NCBI GenBank assembly: GCA_035525055.1
Contig: DATLEZ010000041.1
Location: 1 to 43,806, forward strand
Source: DATEEG01 sp035525055
Lineage (GTDB): Bacteria > Actinomycetota > Acidimicrobiia > Spongiisociales > ZC4RG35
Length of the DNA stretch: 43,806 bases
Direction: 5' to 3'
Numbering within the stretch: the first letter of the stretch is position 1; the number at the start of each line of letters is the position of its first letter. Positions 34,269-41,569 of this stretch are shown piece after piece. The notes beneath the pieces are model-generated. The model was not told where the DNA came from. It did no database searches and saw nothing but the letters and a program-made list of their open reading frames with translations. The translations under genes and the position numbers were made by a program.

Positions 34269-36434
34269 TCACGACTTGAACAGCCACTCCACCCGCTCGC
34301 CGAGGAAGGTTCGCACCTCGTCCCGCAAGTCAGGGTGCTGGTCGAGATCGGGGTCCCGATCGACGAGAGCAAAAGCCTCACGACGGGCGGCCACCAACTC
34401 GTCGAAATCTTTGAGGATGTCGGCCAGCCGGAGATCGGCCATGCCGGATTGGCGAGCACCGAATACGGTCCCTTGACCCCTCAGCTTCAGGTCCTCTTCG
34501 GCGAGGCGGAATCCGTCGGTGGTCGCGACCATCGCGGCGATCCTCGCCTCACCCTCCTCGGTGGCCGGATCGGCGATCAAGACGCAGGTGCCGGCATCAT
34601 CGCCCCGGCCGACTCTTCCTCGCAGCTGATGCAACTGGCTGAGACCGAAGCGGTCGGCGTCCTCGATCACCATGACGGTCGCGTTGGGAATGTCGATGCC
34701 AACCTCGATGACGGTGGTCGACACAAGGACGTCGATCTCCCCCGCCCGGAAGGCGCCCATCACCCCTTCCTTGTCGCGGGGATGCAACTGGCCGTGAATC
34801 AAGCCCACGGTCATGTCAGGGAACACGCCCTGCAGCCGCTTGTGCTCGGCAGTGGCCGACGACAATTCGATCTTGGGGCTGTCCTCGACCAGCGGGCATA
34901 CCACGAACGCCTGATGGCCCGAGGCGACCTCCTTGCGGATTAGATCCCAGGCCCTCTCCTCGCCGACCGGACTGAGTGCGATGGTCCTGACGGGGCTCCG
35001 CCCGGGAGGCATCTCATCGATGATCGAAACGTCGAGGTCGCCATAGAGGGTCATCGAGAGCGTGCGCGGGATCGGAGTAGCAGTCATGATCAAGAGGTCG
35101 GGGTCCGCCTCCGTTGCCTTCTCTTTCAAGAGGACGCGCTGGCCCACCCCGAACCGATGTTGTTCGTCGATAACGGCGATAGCCAGGCGAGCAAACTCGA
35201 TGCCGTCCTGGATGAGAGAATGGGTCCCCACCACCAGGTCGACGTCGCCACTGCGAATGGCGCCAATCACATCTGACCGGGCCGCACCCGGGTCGTAGTT
35301 GGTCCGCGCCTGCGAGGAGGTCAGCAGCGCGATCCTCACCTCCGGCCCACCAGTTGCGAAAAGGTTCACCATCCCGAGCCGACCTCCTGCCCCTTCCTCG
35401 GGCGGAGACAACCCGGCAACTTCCAGCAGCGCTCGGATGCTCATGAAATGCTGCTCTGCCAGGACCTCGGTTGGTGCCATAACCGCTCCCTGATTGCCTC
35501 CCTGGACTGCCACCAGGAGAGTCGCCACCGCTACGACGGTCTTTCCCGAGCCGACCTCTCCCTGCAGGAGCCGGTGCATGGGATGGTCGGCCCGGAGATC
35601 GGTCTTGATCTCCTCGAGGACGTTCCGCTGGGCACCGGTCAAGACGTATGGAAGCCGCTCGATGAATCGGCCGACCAACTCGCCCTCGAAGCGATGGGAG
35701 ATCCCGCGCGCTTCGGCCATCTGACGCCGCTTCTGGAGGGCCAGCGCCACCTCGAGGCGAAAGAACTCGTCGAAGACAAGGCGACGACGAGCCGGCTTGC
35801 TGTCCTCGGGTTCGGGCGGGAAATGAATGTGGGAGAGGGCCGTGTCCCGATCGATCAGGCCGAGACGCTCGACAAGGTCGGCCGGCATGGGGTCAACGAC
35901 CGGACGCGCCCGACGCAGCGCGTTGTGCATGGCCCTCCGCAGGATCCCGGGGCTGACCACACCAACCGCCGGATGAATCGGAACTATCCGTCCGGTGGTG
36001 AGGCTCTCTAGATCTGAGTCGAGGATGTCAACCGCCGGGTTGTTCATCTGCGGCTTGCCCCGGAACCGTTCGATCTTGCCCGAGAGAGCAACCTCGGTGC
36101 CTTCGGGAAGCTGCTTAACCCGGAAACTCTGATTGAAGAACACCACCGGAAGGACCGAGGTGCCGTCCGTCACCCTGACTTCGACGATCACCATCTTCGC
36201 CCGGGGGCGGCGGGAACTGACCTTGGTTACCCGTCCGACGATGGTCACCTCCTCGCCCACCGGTGCCAGGGCGATCGGTTCAATACGCGAGCGGTCGAGA
36301 TACTTGCGGGGCACATGCAGAAGGAGGTCGGCCACCGACGAGATGCCGCCCTTACGCAACGCCGCAGCCCGGCCGGCGGCGAGGCCGGACACTTCCTCGA
36401 CCTTGATTGTGCTCAACTTGACGAGACTGGCCAC
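34269..36434 (-). CDS. recG: ATP-dependent DNA helicase RecG
   Basis: Branch-migrating helicase that remodels stalled replication forks and Holliday junctions. 721 residues. The N-terminal wedge/OB domain (EEVTIVGRVTKVSSRRPRAK) is followed by motif I LLQGEVGSGKTVVA, the DExH box as DEQH in IAVIDEQHRFGVGQR, TATPIPRTLSMTLYGDLDVS, and the C-terminal helicase lobe with LVSTTVIEVGIDIPNATVM and QLRGRVGRG. The start is GTG at 36434, with TAACCT ending 6 nt upstream on the minus strand (leaderless). The frame is intact over 2.2 kb. Confidence 0.96.
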   Translation of the reverse strand: MASLVKLSTIKVEEVSGLAAGRAAALRKGGISSVADLLLHVPRKYLDRSRIEPIALAPVGEEVTIVGRVTKVSSRRPRAKMVIVEVRVTDGTSVLPVVFFNQSFRVKQLPEGTEVALSGKIERFRGKPQMNNPAVDILDSDLESLTTGRIVPIHPAVGVVSPGILRRAMHNALRRARPVVDPMPADLVERLGLIDRDTALSHIHFPPEPEDSKPARRRLVFDEFFRLEVALALQKRRQMAEARGISHRFEGELVGRFIERLPYVLTGAQRNVLEEIKTDLRADHPMHRLLQGEVGSGKTVVAVATLLVAVQGGNQGAVMAPTEVLAEQHFMSIRALLEVAGLSPPEEGAGGRLGMVNLFATGGPEVRIALLTSSQARTNYDPGAARSDVIGAIRSGDVDLVVGTHSLIQDGIEFARLAIAVIDEQHRFGVGQRVLLKEKATEADPDLLIMTATPIPRTLSMTLYGDLDVSIIDEMPPGRSPVRTIALSPVGEERAWDLIRKEVASGHQAFVVCPLVEDSPKIELSSATAEHKRLQGVFPDMTVGLIHGQLHPRDKEGVMGAFRAGEIDVLVSTTVIEVGIDIPNATVMVIEDADRFGLSQLHQLRGRVGRGDDAGTCVLIADPATEEGEARIAAMVATTDGFRLAEEDLKLRGQGTVFGARQSGMADLRLADILKDFDELVAARREAFALVDRDPDLDQHPDLRDEVRTFLGERVEWLFKS

Positions 36435-36440
36435 GGAGCA

Positions 36441-36446
36441 AGGTTA
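36441..36446 (-). promoter_or_regulatory. -10 element TAACCT of recG
   Basis: On the minus strand TAACCT is followed by 6 nt (TGCTCC) and the GTG start of recG. This is the same leaderless spacing as at the DtxR-family gene. The G-rich tandem repeat at 36451-36499 occupies the -35 region. Confidence 0.5.
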
Positions 36447-36450
36447 TGCA

Positions 36451-36499
36451 GCGGAAGGGGAGGGTCCCCCGCCATGAGTTGGAAGGGGAGGGATCCGCC
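36451..36499. repeat. tandem pair of G-rich hairpin units upstream of recG
   Basis: Unit 1, GCGGAAGGGGAGGG then TCCCCCGCCA (36451-36474), is the reverse complement of the 21092-21145 unit with two changes. Unit 2, GGAAGGGGAGGGATCCGCC (36481-36499), is a shorter relative 28 bp further on. The two loci therefore share a tandem-pair layout. Confidence 0.7.
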
Positions 36500-36842
36500 G
36501 GTCGGTTCGGAATCGCCAGTTTTCGGGTAATGGATCAGGTTGGGCTCGGTCTATGGATGTTCAGGAGCAGCCAAGATCAGCGAAGAAGGAGATTCGCCCG
36601 TCATTGGTCCCCTCGAAATTTGGCGGGTGGCTCCCGCTGAATGTGTAATTCGGTCTGAGAGTCCCGGAAACCGGGAGTGTCGCGCCAGGTTTCGTCTGCT
36701 CCGGGACCGGGGCGCCAAATTTGTGGAAGGCCGGCTGACTCCGGTTCCCTTCGCTGATGGATTGGACAACTCACGCCTTGCAAGGATCAATGCCTCCCCT
36801 CGGCCCAACTTGACCCATTACCAGTTTTCGGAACCGACCGGC
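36498..36842. repeat. 345-bp imperfect palindrome between recG and rpmB
   Basis: The two halves are inverted relatives about a centre near 36669. Shared blocks are GCCGGTCGGTTC at the outer ends, GGTAATGG.TCA.GTTGGG just inside, ATCAGCGAAG further in, and AAATTTGGCG nearest the centre (36615-36624 against 36711-36720). Between the first two blocks the motif CAGTTTTCG is present in opposite orientations. No coding sequence is supported. It could be a decayed MITE, a fold-back element or a structured RNA gene. It ends just before the rpmB promoter. Confidence 0.65.
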
Positions 36843-36849
36843 TCATTGC

Positions 36850-36855
36850 TATCCT
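36850..36855 (+). promoter_or_regulatory. -10 element TATCCT of rpmB
   Basis: TATCCT with a possible -35 TTCGGA at 36827-36832 (17-nt spacer). The gene has a leader of about 25 nt containing AGGAG. Unlike many genes here it is not leaderless. Confidence 0.45.
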
Positions 36856-36884
36856 CTCGGATCTCCCCAGGAGTTCCCCCTTTT

Positions 36885-37073
36885 ATGTCATATCGTTGCG
36901 AAGTGTGCGGCAAGGAGCCCAGCTACGGCAAGACCGTTAGCTTCTCCCATAAGCGAAACAACCGTCGCTGGCTGCCGAATATCCAGATTGTCCGGGTCCG
37001 CCACGGTTCGAATACCCGCAAGGCCCGCGTATGCGCATCCTGCATTCGCGCCGGCAAAGTCCAGAAAGCCTGA
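36885..37073 (+). CDS. rpmB: 50S ribosomal protein L28
   Basis: 62 residues beginning MSYRCEVCGKEPSYGKTVSF, with SHKRNNRRWLPNIQIVRV and a closing CASCIRAGKV. CEVC and CASC form the zinc site of the C+ form of L28. The ATG at 36885 is set by homology and by AGGAG upstream. The frame upstream stays open to 36540 but runs through the palindrome and is not coding. A cold-shock-like gene follows 3 bp after the stop. Confidence 0.95.
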   Translation: MSYRCEVCGKEPSYGKTVSFSHKRNNRRWLPNIQIVRVRHGSNTRKARVCASCIRAGKVQKA

Positions 37074-37076
37074 TTG

Positions 37077-37289
37077 ATGCAGGGCGTCGTCAAGATCTAC
37101 GACCCGGTGACAGGAGCCGGTGTCGTGGTCCGGGACGACGATCGCTCTGAGGTTTTCCTCCAGCCCGGTTCGCTGAAAGGCTCGATCTTTCGATCCCTCC
37201 GCCAGGGACAACGAATCGTCTTCGAGATCGTCGAGGACGGCGGTCGGCCGTTCGCTCAGTCGATTCGAATCGGTTCCGACGGCTATTGA
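37077..37289 (+). CDS. divergent cold-shock-domain-like protein
   Basis: 70 residues with the pattern of a cold-shock OB fold: MQGVVKIYDPVTGAGVVVRD, EVFLQPGSLKGSIFRSLRQG and QRIVFEIVEDGGRPFAQSIR. The aromatic RNA-binding motifs are altered: KGFGFI reads TGAGVVV and VFVHF reads VFLQP, so single-stranded RNA binding may be weak or changed. It follows the L28 stop by 3 bp, suggesting co-expression with the ribosomal protein. A TTG at 37074 is an alternative start. Confidence 0.7.
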   Translation: MQGVVKIYDPVTGAGVVVRDDDRSEVFLQPGSLKGSIFRSLRQGQRIVFEIVEDGGRPFAQSIRIGSDGY

Positions 37290-37329
37290 AACCGGCTTTC
37301 CTCCCGCGCCGCGGGCCGGAAGTGCTGGG

Positions 37330-37335
37330 TATAGT
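37330..37335 (+). promoter_or_regulatory. -10 element TATAGT upstream of the AsnC-type gene
   Basis: Near-consensus hexamer in the 108-bp gap between the cold-shock-like gene and the gene at 37398. It would give a leader of about 55 nt ending in AGGAGG. No clear -35. Confidence 0.45.
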
Positions 37336-37397
37336 CGAACGGGACCACTCAGGCGGGGGAGCCTTCCCATCCGTCTCCATCAACCGTAGGAGGTTCC

Positions 37398-37631
37398 GTG
37401 GTCCAGGCATTCGTGCTCATCCAGACCGAAGTAGGCAAGGCCGCTCATGTCGCCGAGGAAGTCCGCGCCATTCAGGGTGTCGAATCGGCAGACGACGTAA
37501 CCGGGCCTTATGACGTGATCGTGAAGGCAGTCGCGGCCGACGTCGACGCCCTCGGCAAGCTGGTAGTTGCCCGGATTCAGTCAATCGAAGGAATCACCCG
37601 CACCCTGACCTGCCCAGTCGTCCACCTCTAA
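37398..37631 (+). CDS. stand-alone Lrp/AsnC ligand-binding (RAM) domain protein
   Basis: 77 residues, all belonging to the C-terminal RAM domain of Lrp/AsnC regulators: QAFVLIQTEVGKAAHVAEEV, ADDVTGPYDVIVKAVAADVD and RIQSIEGITRTLTCPVV. There is no DNA-binding half. Such SraM-type proteins form rings, bind amino acids and may modulate full-length Lrp proteins. GTG start with AGGAGG 3 nt upstream. A strong terminator follows. Confidence 0.88.
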   Translation: MVQAFVLIQTEVGKAAHVAEEVRAIQGVESADDVTGPYDVIVKAVAADVDALGKLVVARIQSIEGITRTLTCPVVHL

Positions 37632-37649
37632 CTCTTTCAGGCTCGTTTG

Positions 37650-37682
37650 AATGACGGCAGGCGCTCGCCTGCCGTCATTTCA
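37650..37682 (+). terminator. intrinsic terminator after the AsnC-type gene
   Basis: AATGACGGCAGG (37650-37661), a 6-nt loop, CCTGCCGTCATT (37668-37679), then TTC. A 12-bp perfect stem. The convergent hemolysin III gene ends 15 bp further on and may share it. Confidence 0.8.
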
Positions 37683-37696
37683 TATGTCACGCGGGC

Positions 37697-38395
37697 TCAG
37701 GTGTGAACGACGATCCACACCGCCGCATAATGGGCGATGAACGCACCGATGGTCAGAGCGTGGAAGACCTCGTGGAATCCGAACCAGACAGGTGACGGGT
37801 TGGGCCGCTTGATCCCGTAGACGACGGCTCCGACCGTGTACAGAAGGCCGCCGGCCGCGATAAGGATGACAGCGGTCACCCCGGCGCCGTCGATCAAGTC
37901 GGATAGGAAGAAGACAGCCACCCACCCGATGACGACGTACAACAAGGTGTACAGCCACCTGGGAGCGCCCACGCCGAACACTCTGAACACTACGCCGGCC
38001 AAAGCACCGATCCACACGATCAAGAGCAGTGTTCGTCCCTTGTCGGGAGGCAACGCCAGGACTGCAAACGGCGTGTAGGTGCCGGCAATGATCAGATAGA
38101 TGTTCGAGTGGTCCATACGGCGGAAAAGCCCCTCGACGCCGCGTGTCCATGTGCCACGGTGAAGGAGCGCGCTCGTTCCGAAGAGGAGCCCCCCAGTCCC
38201 GGCGAAGATTGCGGAAGGGACGCGGCCCTCGTCGTTGGCAGTTGCGACAAGGACGATCCCGGCGATGACCGCAATCGGGAACATCACCGCATGAAGCCAC
38301 CCTCGCAGCTTCGGTTTAGAGGCTCCGACAGTGTCAGATCGGTTTTCCAAAACGCTGCGCACGCTAACCGCGGCGAGAAGGGGCGATGAAGACAT
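37697..38395 (-). CDS. hemolysin III / PAQR-family membrane protein
   Basis: 232 residues with seven hydrophobic segments. The family histidines are present: SALLHRGTWTRGVEGLFRRM (first His/Arg block), DHSNIYLIIAGTYTPFAVLA, and the C-terminal FHEVFHALTIGAFIAHYAAV. These residues bind zinc in PAQR/YqfA proteins, and the family may include ceramidase-like hydrolases. The hemolysin name is historical. The N terminus from the ATG at 38395 is about 30 residues longer than the first helix needs, so an internal start is possible. Confidence 0.85.
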   Translation of the reverse strand: MSSSPLLAAVSVRSVLENRSDTVGASKPKLRGWLHAVMFPIAVIAGIVLVATANDEGRVPSAIFAGTGGLLFGTSALLHRGTWTRGVEGLFRRMDHSNIYLIIAGTYTPFAVLALPPDKGRTLLLIVWIGALAGVVFRVFGVGAPRWLYTLLYVVIGWVAVFFLSDLIDGAGVTAVILIAAGGLLYTVGAVVYGIKRPNPSPVWFGFHEVFHALTIGAFIAHYAAVWIVVHT

Positions 38396-38602
38396 AGTTT
38401 CAACTTCTCACTGCAACCGTCGCAATCGGATCGTTGACGGCCCGAAGTGCAGATCGACGACGTGCGCTTCGAGTACGCACACCTATGTGCCGATATGGCG
38501 CATCCTCCGAACTGCTCGTTATCCGCCCAGAATTTGTTGATCTCGGGCGGATGAGGGTGGCGTTTGTGGCGATCTCGTAGCCTCTCAGTGTGATGGTTCG
38601 CG

Positions 38603-39469
38603 TCATTGAGGGTCGACCGGTCTGTGGTTGTCGAGATGGAACTCTGCCCGCATGAACCGCGGTGCAGTACGCACCCGTCCAATGACTATCCGGGTCACTG
38701 GCATGGTGAGAGCAGCAGCAAGCAATGCCACGCCTAATGCGGATGCCCAGATCCAGCCGCCTGACCTGTCACCGGCGAAGAACCTCTGGACGGCGACTGC
38801 GACCAGAGCACCGATGACGAGAAAGAAGAACGCGGCAAATGCGTAAATGAGCGGCTTCCACAGCGACACAGCTCGCTGGGTGTTCACGAAGTCATTGGCC
38901 AGGGCAGCTTGGCTGATCGCAATCCACATATCCAACGTGTTGTGTTCCATTGGCCGCGAGGACCGCCGCTTCGAGTAGCGGGCCACATGTCGTTGATGCT
39001 CCGCCCATTGCTCAGCAGGTGAGGACCGGGCTGCGACCACCATGGATCTTCCTCGGCGCGGATTGTTGGAGCCGAGCATTTCTTGGTCGATGTCGACTGC
39101 TTTCCACCACCCGGTCATGGTTTTCTGCCACCGGGAGCGGGTGGTCCCATCTGCGGAGGGTCTCGACCAGTGAGCCGTCCTGGAGACAAGTACGCATCCT
39201 CAGCGACGGTGAGTCCCAAAACCATGCGACTTCGGCAAGGGTGGAGCGATCAGGTGACCTTAGGACCGGGATTGGCGTCATTGCGTGGTGGAGGAAACGG
39301 GCTCTCGGGGAGGGTTCGTAGACGTCGGCGAGATCCTCGATGGTCCCATTCTTTGGGACTGCGACGAGCACCCAATCTCGACGAAACCAAGATCCTCCAG
39401 TCCTTTCACCAGCTCTGGATAATCGATCGGCGTGTCTGCATCGGGCGTGACCTGAACGTATTCGAGCAC
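38603..39469 (-). pseudogene. unknown membrane protein, two frameshifts
   Basis: GTG start at 39469 with -10 TAGCCT 6 nt upstream. The thread begins LEYVQVTPDADTPIDYPELV and, after a shift near 39370, reads LVAVPKNGTIEDLADVYEPS and DSPSLRMRTCLQDGSLVETL. After a shift near 39120 it reads WWKAVDIDQEMLGSNNP and ends in a membrane part, PLIYAFAAFFFLVIGALVAV, then GGWIWASALGVALLAAALTM. The family is not recognised. The first shift behaves as a lost base, the second as an extra one, within an AAAACC run. The last part (38603-39118) could also be an independent gene starting at 39118 or 38950. Confidence 0.5.
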
Positions 39470-39475
39470 TCTCTC

Positions 39476-39481
39476 AGGCTA
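39476..39481 (-). promoter_or_regulatory. -10 element TAGCCT, leaderless spacing
   Basis: On the minus strand TAGCCT, 6 nt (GAGAGA), then GTG at 39469. It supports the start chosen for the frameshifted gene and shows its promoter is still intact. Confidence 0.45.
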
Positions 39482-39773
39482 ATTCTCAATCGAGCCGGGT
39501 TTGAAGCGTCGTTCCTGTGTGAGCCCGCCCATGTCGGGGCTCACGGGGTCCACTCAAAGGCCACGGCACGGCTGACATTCCGTTCTCACATAGTGGATGA
39601 ATCAGTCGGTTTCCCATTGGCGCTGTAGTTGACCAGCGCATAACGCGCGCTGTGACGCCAAGAACGGGTCACCCTCGACAGCGCACAGCCGGCAATCTCG
39701 GACGCTCGAATTGCCGTCGCCTGGGAGTCCGGGGTGCAGGAGCAACGGCTAGGAATTTGTCCCTGGCCTCCTG
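39482..39773. other. intergenic region with one hairpin
   Basis: No gene is supported in these 292 bp between divergent genes. GTGAGCCC (39519-39526) and GGGCTCAC (39537-39544) form an 8-bp stem with a 10-nt loop. I see no other repeat or promoter apart from the flanking -10 boxes. Confidence 0.4.
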
Positions 39774-39779
39774 TATAAC
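39774..39779 (+). promoter_or_regulatory. -10 element TATAAC of the DUF222 gene
   Basis: TATAAC ends 6 nt before the ATG at 39786, with no ribosome site between them, so the mRNA is predicted to be leaderless. No -35 match at 16-18 nt. Confidence 0.5.
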
Positions 39780-39785
39780 GAACAT

Positions 39786-40892
39786 ATGTTCGATTCGGGA
39801 TTAGGGTTCAATGCATCCGTCGACAGCCTCGAGCAGGAATTGCTTGCTTCGGAAATGGTGGTGGCTCGTGAACGGGCCCGCCAGATTGCGATCGTTCGCA
39901 ACTTGGATTTTCGACAGGTAGCGATCGCGGATGGTTGCCGGTCGATGGTCGAATGGGTGGCTTCCCGTCTCGATGTTTCCCATTCCATCGCAAGCGAGTT
40001 GCTCTTCCTAGCCAAAGCCAACGACGTCTTGGTCGAACAGTTGTTGTCGCACGGTGAGATTGGATTGCAGCGGGCGGTGTTAATGGTCCGCCTTCGGCAG
40101 GCGGGAGCATCTGATGAGCAGGTCATCGACTCTCGCGGCTATGACCTGGCCGGAGTTGAACGACTGGCGGCTTCGCACCGGAGAATGACGGCGTCAGAGG
40201 AAGCATCGAGGTACGAGGATCGCCATCTCGTGATCCAGCCCAACCTGGACGAGTCTTCTTGGCGAATCTGGGGGCAACTCCCCGGTTCTGATGGGCAATT
40301 GGTCGAGAAAGCCCTAATGCAACGATCGGACGAACTGCCGACACTGCCTGGGGAGGGACGAGGCGAACGCATGGCCGACGCCCTGACTTCGATCTGCCTC
40401 GACAGCATTACCGAAGGATCCGAAGGCAGAGCGGTGACCGTCGCGGAGGTCTTCGTCGATGCATCTCTGGCTGCGTCTTCTCGGGGTGAAGCGGGTGTGA
40501 CGCTTTCGTCGGGTCTACGAGCCGGGCCCAACACCCTCTCAGAGATTCTCTGCACCGGCCAGGTACGGGTCATATTCCAGGGCGATGACGGTCGTCCTGT
40601 CGGTGCGACCGACCTTTCCGAAGCAATCCCACCCCGCACCCGCGGTTACGTCTGGATAAGAGACCGGGGCGTCTGCACCATCGATGGCTGCCGCAGCCGC
40701 TACCGCCTCCAACCCCACCACATCCACGAGAGATCTGCGGGCGGGGATAACCATCCCGACAATCTCACACTCCTGTGTTGGTTCCATCATCACGTCGCTA
40801 TCCACGGCCTCGGCATGATCCTGGACCCCACAAGTCCACCCCAACGGAGAAGACTGCTTCGACGAAATCATCGGGGTCCGCCACTCCACTGA
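39786..40892 (+). CDS. DUF222 protein with C-terminal HNH endonuclease domain
   Basis: 368 residues. The N-terminal DUF222 region is helical (ERARQIAIVRNLDFRQVAIA, SHGEIGLQRAVLMVRLRQAG). The C-terminal HNH nuclease reads RDRGVCTIDGCRSRYRLQPH, then HIHERSAGGDNHPDNLTLLC and WFHHHVAIHGLG, with the metal His, Asn and His residues intact. These proteins (the mycobacterial 13E12 repeat family) are very common in actinobacteria and are suspected mobile or homing-type nucleases; their biological role is unclear. Its isolated position beside decayed sequence fits an accessory gene. Confidence 0.88.
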   Translation: MFDSGLGFNASVDSLEQELLASEMVVARERARQIAIVRNLDFRQVAIADGCRSMVEWVASRLDVSHSIASELLFLAKANDVLVEQLLSHGEIGLQRAVLMVRLRQAGASDEQVIDSRGYDLAGVERLAASHRRMTASEEASRYEDRHLVIQPNLDESSWRIWGQLPGSDGQLVEKALMQRSDELPTLPGEGRGERMADALTSICLDSITEGSEGRAVTVAEVFVDASLAASSRGEAGVTLSSGLRAGPNTLSEILCTGQVRVIFQGDDGRPVGATDLSEAIPPRTRGYVWIRDRGVCTIDGCRSRYRLQPHHIHERSAGGDNHPDNLTLLCWFHHHVAIHGLGMILDPTSPPQRRRLLRRNHRGPPLH

Positions 40893-40946
40893 TCAAACCT
40901 GCTCAATCCCAAGCGTCAACATCACGACTGGGAGCCAGTTTTGCTA

Positions 40947-41567
40947 CTAGAACACCGACCGCTCGGGCATCCGGGTGACGGCGGCATCCCTCCACAGCGC
41001 CCAGATCTCCGGACCGGTCGGCCCGAGTTTGTGATGGCCGCTGACCTCGAAGCCGATCGACCGATAGAAGGGGATGCAGGCTGGGTTGGTCGTCTCGAGG
41101 TGGGCACCGAGGCCCGCATGGCCGGCGGCCATCAGACCCGGTTCGACCACCATCCTTCCGAAGCCATTGCGCTGGTGATTGATGTCGACGGCCAGGAAGT
41201 GGAGATAGGCGAAGGGTTGGGTCGGGGTCAGGGTTCCGATGGTCCTGAGGCCCATGCCGATCTGCTCGGCCCGCTCCCGGCCGATCAGCGCCGTCAGGAG
41301 ACCCGAGATCGATGGCACTCTCGGAAACGCCAGATCGTCGCCCGGCATCCGCCAGATAGCCACTGCCTGGATCGCTTCGAGGCGAAGGACATCAACCCGA
41401 CCACCCAGCAGATAGCCCTCGATGAAGAGCCCGAGCCAGGCGGCTAGCGACTCCAACCGGGTCGCCCGGTCCGGAAAGATCCACTCCATCATCGGATCGG
41501 AGTGAAATGCCTCGGCGATGATGCGCCTGATAACCGGGAGGTCGGCGATGCTGGCTCCTCCGAGCAT
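40947..41567 (-). CDS. GNAT-family N-acetyltransferase
   Basis: About 206 residues. The fold begins SIADLPVIRRIIAEAFHSDP. The acetyl-CoA site is in FAYLHFLAVDINHQRNGFGR, a Q/RxxGxG/A-type loop, and LETTNPACIPFYRSIGFEVS is the typical GNAT C-terminal strand and helix. The substrate is unknown. The ATG at 41567 lies just after the ddl stop; a TTG overlapping that stop (41573) is an alternative. Co-transcribed with ddl and murF, which hints at a cell-wall or antibiotic link but does not show one. Confidence 0.85.
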   Translation of the reverse strand: MLGGASIADLPVIRRIIAEAFHSDPMMEWIFPDRATRLESLAAWLGLFIEGYLLGGRVDVLRLEAIQAVAIWRMPGDDLAFPRVPSISGLLTALIGRERAEQIGMGLRTIGTLTPTQPFAYLHFLAVDINHQRNGFGRMVVEPGLMAAGHAGLGAHLETTNPACIPFYRSIGFEVSGHHKLGPTGPEIWALWRDAAVTRMPERSVF

Positions 41568-41569
41568 TA

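Noticed and set aside
36540..36884. 115-residue N-terminal extension of L28
   Set aside because: Runs through the palindromic region and the rpmB promoter; L28 begins at 36885 with its own ribosome site.
40139..40639. 166-codon minus-strand frame inside the DUF222 gene
   Set aside because: Antisense shadow rich in Ser/Arg/Pro.
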